DNA of 8,800 nucleotides, taken from positions 1-8,800 of the forward strand of contig CALZDE010000078.1 of the NCBI GenBank assembly GCA_945637225.1, in the 5' to 3' direction. The position numbers were made by a program, and so were the translations under genes. Shown one piece after another: positions 5,471 to 8,800 of this stretch; within the stretch, counting starts at the first letter, position 1, and every line of letters begins with the position of its first letter. The stretch comes from an uncultured Selenomonadaceae bacterium. Lineage in GTDB: Bacteria; Bacillota; Negativicutes; Selenomonadales; Selenomonadaceae. Under the pieces are notes generated by a model, which was not told the origin of the DNA, made no database searches, and was given only the letters and a program-made list of their open reading frames with translations.

Positions 5471-7006
5471 ATGGCTACTGTTCAGGAAAAAATTGAACTC
5501 ATGAGAAAAAAGAAGGCTCACATTGAGCTGGGTGGCGGCGAGGCACGTATTGCTAAGCAGCATCAGAAGGGTAAGATGACCGCTCGTGAGCGTATTGAGC
5601 TTTTATTTGATGAAGGTTCCTTTGTTGAGTTAGATGCATTCGTAAAGCATCGCTGCACCAACTTCGGTCAGGAGAAGAAGGATCTGCCAGCTGAGGGCGT
5701 TGTTACTGGTTATGGTACTGTTGATGGCCGTTTAGTATATGCTTTCGCTCAGGACTTCACTGTAGAGGGTGGTTCCTTAGGTGAGATGCACGCTAAGAAG
5801 ATTTGGAAAGTTCAGGACCTGGCAATGAAGATGGGTGCTCCTATCGTTGGCATTAACGATTCCGGCGGTGCTCGTATTCAGGAAGCTGTAGATGCTCTGT
5901 CCGGTTATGCTGGTATCTTCTATCGTAATACTGCTGCTTCCGGCGTTGTTCCTCAGATTTCTGTAATCATGGGACCATGCGCAGGCGGTGCTGTATATTC
6001 CCCAGCTATCACTGACTTCATTTACATGGTTGACAAGACCAGCCAGATGTTCATCACTGGCCCTGCAGTTATTAAGTCCGTAACCTATGAGGAAGTAACT
6101 GCTGAGGCTCTCGGTGGTGCTTATACCCACAACTCCAAGTCCGGTGTTGCTCACTTCATGGCTTCTGATGAGAAGAACTGCTTAGAGCAGATTCGTTATC
6201 TGTTAAGCTTCCTGCCTTCTAACAACATGGAAGAAACTCCTATGGTGGAGACTGGTGACGATCCAGACCGTCAGGATGAGAGTCTGAACACTGTAATTCC
6301 TGATAATCCAAATGCTCCTTATGACATGAAGGACGTTATTACTGCTCTGGTAGATAATGGCGAGTTCTATGAGGTTCATGAGCATTTTGCTAAGAACATC
6401 ATCACCTGCTTCGCTCGTTTCGATGGCCGTGCAGTAGGTATTATCGCTAACCAGCCAAACGTAATGGGCGGCTGCCTGGATATTGATGCATCTGATAAGT
6501 CTGCTCGTTTCATCCGTATGTGCGATGCCTTCAATGTGCCTCTGGTAAATCTGGTTGACGTTCCTGGCTTCCTGCCTGGCGTTGGTCAGGAGCATGGCGG
6601 TATCATTCGTCATGGTGCTAAGATGCTGTATGCTTACTCTGAGGCTACTGTTCCAAAGGTTACCGTTATTACCCGTAAGGCATATGGCGGTTCCTACATT
6701 GCTATGTGCTGCCGTGAGTTAGGTGCAGATCAGGTTATGGCTTGGCCTACTTCCGAGATTGCAGTTATGGGTCCTGCTGGTGCTGCTAACATCATCTTTA
6801 AGCGTGATGAGCCAGAGCAGAAGGCAAAGAATACTCAGGCTTATGTTGATGAGTTTGCTACCCCATACAAGGCTGCAGAGCGTGGCTATGCTGATATGAT
6901 TATTGAGCCTTCCGAGACTCGTCCTCGTATCATTACTGCCCTGAATGCACTGGCTAGCAAGCGTGAGCAGGGTCCTGCTCGTAAGCATGGCAACATTCCA
7001 TTATAA
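5471..7006 (+). CDS. mmdA: Methylmalonyl-CoA decarboxylase, carboxyltransferase alpha subunit
   Basis: The 511-residue protein is a biotin-dependent acyl-CoA carboxyltransferase with two crotonase-like halves. As MmdA it moves the carboxyl group of (S)-methylmalonyl-CoA to biotin on the carrier protein, releasing propionyl-CoA. Seen directly: NDSGGARIQE (129-138) and GPCAGGAVYSPA (168-179) in the N half; DVPGFLPG (363-370), AYGGSYIAM (404-412) and MGPAGAAN (433-440) in the C half. Propionyl-CoA carboxylase beta chains look very similar; the mmdE-like and MmdC-type genes directly downstream, and the lack of a biotin carboxylase gene, favour decarboxylase. SD AGGAGG (5459-5464) is 6 nt from the ATG. 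Length and motifs are intact. Confidence 0.92.
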   Translation: MATVQEKIELMRKKKAHIELGGGEARIAKQHQKGKMTARERIELLFDEGSFVELDAFVKHRCTNFGQEKKDLPAEGVVTGYGTVDGRLVYAFAQDFTVEGGSLGEMHAKKIWKVQDLAMKMGAPIVGINDSGGARIQEAVDALSGYAGIFYRNTAASGVVPQISVIMGPCAGGAVYSPAITDFIYMVDKTSQMFITGPAVIKSVTYEEVTAEALGGAYTHNSKSGVAHFMASDEKNCLEQIRYLLSFLPSNNMEETPMVETGDDPDRQDESLNTVIPDNPNAPYDMKDVITALVDNGEFYEVHEHFAKNIITCFARFDGRAVGIIANQPNVMGGCLDIDASDKSARFIRMCDAFNVPLVNLVDVPGFLPGVGQEHGGIIRHGAKMLYAYSEATVPKVTVITRKAYGGSYIAMCCRELGADQVMAWPTSEIAVMGPAGAANIIFKRDEPEQKAKNTQAYVDEFATPYKAAERGYADMIIEPSETRPRIITALNALASKREQGPARKHGNIPL

Positions 7007-7028
7007 TGTGATGAAGAGGTGCGGTTAA

Positions 7029-7172
7029 ATGGAAATTAAGGCAGAAAACGTATCCCCAGAAGTAGTAGCTGCTATTACCGCAGCCCTGCAGCAGATGACC
7101 AACGGCGTAGTTGCTGTAAAGATTAAGCGTTCAGATAACTGGACCTTATCCGGTCGTCGTTCTATTCTGTAA
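7029..7172 (+). CDS. mmdE: Methylmalonyl-CoA decarboxylase epsilon-like small subunit (47 aa)
   Basis: A 47-residue reading frame (MEIKAENVSPEVVAAITAAL at its start) ends in WTLSGRRSIL. It sits 22 nt after mmdA with a good ribosome binding site GAGGTG (7016-7021), and its codon choice matches the operon. In Veillonella the decarboxylase has a subunit of about 55 residues, MmdE, homologous to the C-terminus of the delta chain; the tryptophan followed by a Gly-Arg near the C-terminus is shared with OadG/MmdD tails. The family role is to stabilise the complex, probably by docking alpha to the membrane part. Here there is no N-terminal membrane segment, so it is epsilon-like and not a full delta subunit. 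Assignment rests on position and tail, hence moderate confidence in the symbol. Confidence 0.72.
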   Translation: MEIKAENVSPEVVAAITAALQQMTNGVVAVKIKRSDNWTLSGRRSIL

Positions 7173-7186
7173 TTAAGTGATTATGG

Positions 7187-7220
7187 TATCAGGGGAGCAG
7201 CTCCCTATGCTCCCTTGATA
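7187..7220 (+). other. Strong hairpin between mmdE and mmdC
   Basis: Bases 7187-7199 pair with 7208-7220 over thirteen pairs (one G-U), with loop 7200-7207; GGGAGCA/TGCTCCC is the perfect core. A six-T run (7234-7239) follows 13 bases later, behind a small CTCA/TGAG stem. That is too far for an efficient terminator, so partial termination or message stabilisation is more likely. It may set the amount of biotin carrier relative to MmdA. Confidence 0.5.
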
Positions 7221-7259
7221 GCCTCAATATGAGTTTTTTATAAATGGAGGAAATTCTAA

Positions 7260-7658
7260 ATGAAAAAGTTTAACATTAAGGTTAATGGTACCGCTTATGA
7301 AGTAGAGGTTGAGGAAGTAAAGGCAGCAGGCGCTGCAGCAGCTCCTAAGGCAGCACCAAAGGCAGCTCCAGCTCCAGCAGCAGCTCCTGCACCAGCAGCT
7401 GCTCCAGCAGCACCTGCAGCTCCAGCTGTAGCAGCAGGCGCAGGCGAGACCGCAGTAACCGCTCCAATGCCAGGTAAGGTAATTGCAGCTAAGGTTAGCG
7501 TTGGTCAGGCTGTAAACGCTGGCGATGTTGTTATCATCTTAGAGGCTATGAAGATGCAGAACGAGATTCCTGCAACTGCTTCTGGTACTGTAAAGGCTAT
7601 TAATGCTAACCCAGGTCAGGCTGTTAAGGCTGGCGATGCTCTGGTAATCATCGGCTAA
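7260..7658 (+). CDS. mmdC: Methylmalonyl-CoA decarboxylase, biotin carboxyl carrier (gamma) subunit
   Basis: The 132-residue protein carries the biotin that accepts the carboxyl group from MmdA and, in the full pump, hands it to the membrane beta subunit. It has a short N-terminal segment (1-20), a flexible Ala/Pro linker (about 21-60, repeated AAP/APA units) and a C-terminal biotinyl domain. The attachment motif is EAMKM (95-99) with Lys98 as the biotinylated lysine; TAPMPGKV (67-74) and the mirrored ASGTVKAI (107-114) are the usual hairpin turns. GGAGG (7246-7250) is 9 nt from the ATG. It is the last gene of the operon, followed by a strong terminator. The GCA/CCA-rich linker DNA is internally repetitive. 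Confidence 0.93.
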   Translation: MKKFNIKVNGTAYEVEVEEVKAAGAAAAPKAAPKAAPAPAAAPAPAAAPAAPAAPAVAAGAGETAVTAPMPGKVIAAKVSVGQAVNAGDVVIILEAMKMQNEIPATASGTVKAINANPGQAVKAGDALVIIG

Positions 7659-7688
7659 TTTATTAACCGAAAATTTTATAGCACTTTC

Positions 7689-7720
7689 AATGGGCATTCT
7701 TTAAGGGTGCCCATTTTTTT
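7689..7720 (+). terminator. Intrinsic terminator ending the propionate operon
   Basis: AATGGGCA (7689-7696) pairs perfectly with TGCCCATT (7708-7715), and the descending arm runs straight into an uninterrupted T-run to 7720. It lies 31 nt after the mmdC stop and just ahead of the next promoter, so it cleanly separates the operon from the regulator gene. Confidence 0.9.
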
Positions 7721-7731
7721 ATTAAATATGT

Positions 7732-7760
7732 TTGACAAAACCGATATTTTATGGTACTAT
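7732..7760 (+). promoter_or_regulatory. Sigma-A promoter of the XRE-type regulator gene
   Basis: A perfect -35 TTGACA (7732-7737) is followed after 17 bp by TACTAT (7755-7760), five of six matches to the -10 consensus. A loose CTAT...ATAG symmetry (7757-7772) overlaps the -10 and start region and could be an autoregulatory operator, but it is weak. The leader is about 45 nt. Confidence 0.8.
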
Positions 7761-7813
7761 GTATGTATATAGATAATAAAAAATTGTAATAATATAGCTA
7801 AGGTGGTATTTTT

Positions 7814-8227
7814 ATGGAATTTGGAGAAAAACTGAAAAAGCTTCGCTTAGAGCACCAAATGACCCAATCCCAGGTGGCAGATTATATCGGTGTCACGTAT
7901 CAGACCTGTCTATCCTATGAAGCAGGAAAATCATATCCAAGACGCAGTGGTATTTTAGAGAAATTAGCAGAACTTTTCAATTGTGATCCTGAATATTTAT
8001 TTAGTGAAAAGAATGCTTTTGAAACAAGAGCGGAACGTATGTATGGAACCACTGGAACAAAGGATGCATATTTCTTAGCAGAAGAATTATCTTCCATATT
8101 TGCGGGCAAGGAATTATCTGAAACAGACGCAGATACAATTATGGAAAAATTAGAAATGGCGTATTGGGATTACAGGAGAAACAGCAGAAAGAAGCCTCGC
8201 CGTACAAGGGTGAATAAGGATAAATAA
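7814..8227 (+). CDS. XRE-family helix-turn-helix regulator
   Basis: The 137-residue protein has an N-terminal Cro/C1-type DNA-binding domain (about 4-63): LKKLRLEHQMTQSQVADYIG, then a recognition helix region VTYQTCLSYEAGKSYPR and LAELFNCDPEYLF. The remainder (about 64-137) is mostly charged, with a predicted helix near 100-122 and a very basic tail (NSRKKPRRTR). No enzymatic or ligand-binding domain is recognisable. SD AGGTGG (7801-7806) is 7 nt from the ATG. It has its own promoter after the operon terminator, so it is not part of the propionate operon; whether it regulates that operon cannot be told from sequence. Its codon use is less biased and more AT-rich than the upstream genes, typical of a low-expression regulator. 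Confidence 0.85.
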   Translation: MEFGEKLKKLRLEHQMTQSQVADYIGVTYQTCLSYEAGKSYPRRSGILEKLAELFNCDPEYLFSEKNAFETRAERMYGTTGTKDAYFLAEELSSIFAGKELSETDADTIMEKLEMAYWDYRRNSRKKPRRTRVNKDK

Positions 8228-8238
8228 TTAGATAAAAA

Positions 8239-8266
8239 TTGCTATTAAATCATTCAATTTTATAAC
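8239..8266 (+). promoter_or_regulatory. Weak candidate promoter after the regulator gene
   Basis: TTGCTA (8239-8244) and TATAAC (8261-8266) are separated by 16 bp; the -10 is good, the -35 matches four of six. It would drive the short ORF and membrane gene to the right, but a terminator-like hairpin (8323-8356) lies in between. In AT-rich DNA such matches are common. Confidence 0.25.
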
Positions 8267-8270
8267 GCCC

Positions 8271-8290
8271 TCAATTATGAAAATAGTTGA
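8271..8290 (+). other. Hairpin with GAAA tetraloop
   Basis: TCAATTAT (8271-8278) pairs with ATAGTTGA (8283-8290) with one G-U pair and a GAAA tetraloop, a stable loop class in RNA. It has no T-run. It may protect the 3' end of the regulator message; chance is possible in this AT-rich stretch. Confidence 0.3.
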
Positions 8291-8316
8291 ATATCTACAC
8301 CTAAGATAAATACATA

Positions 8317-8520
8317 ATGATGAAAAATACACTGCTATCATGGAAGTGTATTTTTTGTGTAAAGAAAATAAAAGAATGTAAAAAAATAACATTCAATCTA
8401 GAAAAAGATAAAGATATCGTAATTGAAGATTTATGTTTCATAAAGTTTACTAAAAAAGGAAAAGTTGATATATATACTAAATATGATATCAATATATATG
8501 AAAGAAATAATTTAATATAA
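8317..8520 (+). CDS. Short hypothetical ORF (67 aa), doubtful
   Basis: The frame opens with two adjacent ATG codons (8317, 8320) and encodes a Lys-rich protein with a CIFC pair near the N-terminus (12-15) and a beta-like C-terminal half. I do not recognise a family. Against it: no clear ribosome binding site, a perfect terminator-like hairpin (8323-8356) covering codons 3-14, and an equally long open frame on the opposite strand. For it: it is long for such AT-rich DNA and ends 14 nt before the next gene, whose ribosome binding site directly follows the stop. It could be the remnant of a longer gene. Confidence 0.35.
   Translation: MMKNTLLSWKCIFCVKKIKECKKITFNLEKDKDIVIEDLCFIKFTKKGKVDIYTKYDINIYERNNLI
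8323..8356 (+). terminator. Intrinsic terminator, probably for the regulator gene, possibly bidirectional
   Basis: AAAAATACACT (8323-8333) and AGTGTATTTTT (8345-8355) form a perfect 11-bp stem around an 11-base loop. The A-run before and T-run after make it suitable in both directions. It is about 100 nt past the regulator stop codon and no other terminator lies between, so it likely ends that transcript. The lower stem is only A-T pairs, so efficiency may be moderate. Confidence 0.6.
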
Positions 8521-8534
8521 AAGGAGTTAGTAGT

Positions 8535-8800
8535 ATGAAGAAAATAAAAGAATATCTTTTAAAAGATAGAACACCCTTCGCAGAAGGTTTATCTTTTAAG
8601 AAAATGTTTTTAATCTTTGTCATTTTTAGTTTCTTAGGTTGTCTTTATGAAGATATACTATTTATGGCTAAGAATTATATCAATTATGGAATACTAGATT
8701 ATTCCACTAAAAGAGGATTATTATATTTAGAATTATCTCCAATATATGGTTGGGGAGCATGTATCATGGTATATATTCTTGCTAGAAAGCCGAGGCAAAA
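8535..8800 (+). CDS. Membrane protein of the CmpB-like 'putative ABC transporter permease' family, 5' part only
   Basis: The first 88 codons are present and the gene continues past the right edge. After a charged N-terminus (1-23) comes a hydrophobic segment FLIFVIFSFLGCLYED (25-40), then a loop, then KRGLLYLELSPIYGWGA (59-75) and the start of a second membrane span. The pair FSFLGxxYE and RGxLxxxxSPIYGxG is characteristic of the small multi-span family annotated as CmpB-like putative ABC transporter permease (DUF1113); its real function is not established. AAGGAG (8521-8526) is 8 nt from the ATG. Base composition is clearly AT-richer than in the operon. An inverted-repeat cluster lies in codons 7-21. 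Confidence 0.7.
   Translation, partial: MKKIKEYLLKDRTPFAEGLSFKKMFLIFVIFSFLGCLYEDILFMAKNYINYGILDYSTKRGLLYLELSPIYGWGACIMVYILARKPRQ
8553..8597 (+). repeat. Palindrome plus third arm inside the start of the membrane gene
   Basis: TATCTTTT (8553-8560) and AAAAGATA (8561-8568) abut as a perfect 16-bp palindrome, and TATCTTTT recurs at 8590-8597. AAAAGATA can thus pair with either copy; the second pairing encloses a CCTTC/GAAGG stem (8575-8579 with 8583-8587). The structures are mutually exclusive and lie about 20-60 nt inside the coding region. Confidence 0.4.

Noticed and set aside
5777..6613. Minus-strand frames across mmdA
   Set aside because: They are antisense shadows of mmdA caused by its codon bias; the sequences lack recognisable domains and initiation signals.
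7320..7440. Repetitive GCA/CCA-rich DNA as a repeat element
   Set aside because: It encodes the Ala/Pro linker typical of biotin carrier proteins and needs no separate explanation.

Overview
The window carries an almost complete succinate-to-propionate (methylmalonyl-CoA) operon, all on the + strand, and most likely comes from an anaerobic, propionate-forming Negativicutes bacterium (Veillonella/Dialister/Phascolarctobacterium-like). This rests on three things: the methylmalonyl-CoA mutase is split into two chains, the biotin-dependent decarboxylase includes a tiny epsilon-like subunit as in Veillonella, and the ribosome binding sites are strong Gram-positive-type sites. The genus is inference. 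The operon genes have moderate GC and strongly biased codons (GCT/GCA, CGT, GGT, CTG), which suggests high expression.

Layout. Bases 1-270 hold a hairpin at the left edge, AT-rich DNA with a phased direct repeat, a near-consensus sigma-A promoter (132-160) and a highly structured leader RNA. Next come a succinate/propionyl-CoA CoA-transferase broken by an in-frame TAG (271-1782), the mutase catalytic chain (1875-3524), the mutase B12-binding chain (3548-3940), meaB (4056-5000), methylmalonyl-CoA epimerase (5030-5452), mmdA (5471-7006), a 47-residue mmdE-like subunit (7029-7172) and the biotin carrier mmdC (7260-7658). A strong intrinsic terminator ends the operon (7689-7720). Stable hairpins lie between mutase small chain and meaB, and between mmdE and mmdC.

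Bases 7721-8800 form a separate, AT-richer region: an XRE-type regulator with its own good promoter, a short doubtful ORF overlapped at its 5' end by a terminator-like hairpin, and the start of a membrane protein of the CmpB-like 'putative ABC transporter permease' family that runs off the right edge.

Together the genes describe a cycle. The CoA-transferase moves CoA from propionyl-CoA to succinate; the B12-dependent mutase, protected by MeaB, isomerises succinyl-CoA to (R)-methylmalonyl-CoA; the epimerase makes the (S) form; the biotin decarboxylase releases CO2 and propionyl-CoA, normally coupled to Na+ export. Two parts are abnormal or missing here: the CoA-transferase is interrupted inside a 75-nt AT-rich patch just after its catalytic glutamate, and the membrane subunits of the Na+ pump (MmdB and the delta chain MmdD) are not in the window. 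I found no CRISPR array, tRNA, rRNA or complete mobile element, and no clearly new system; the most interesting objects are the broken transferase patch and the leader RNA.
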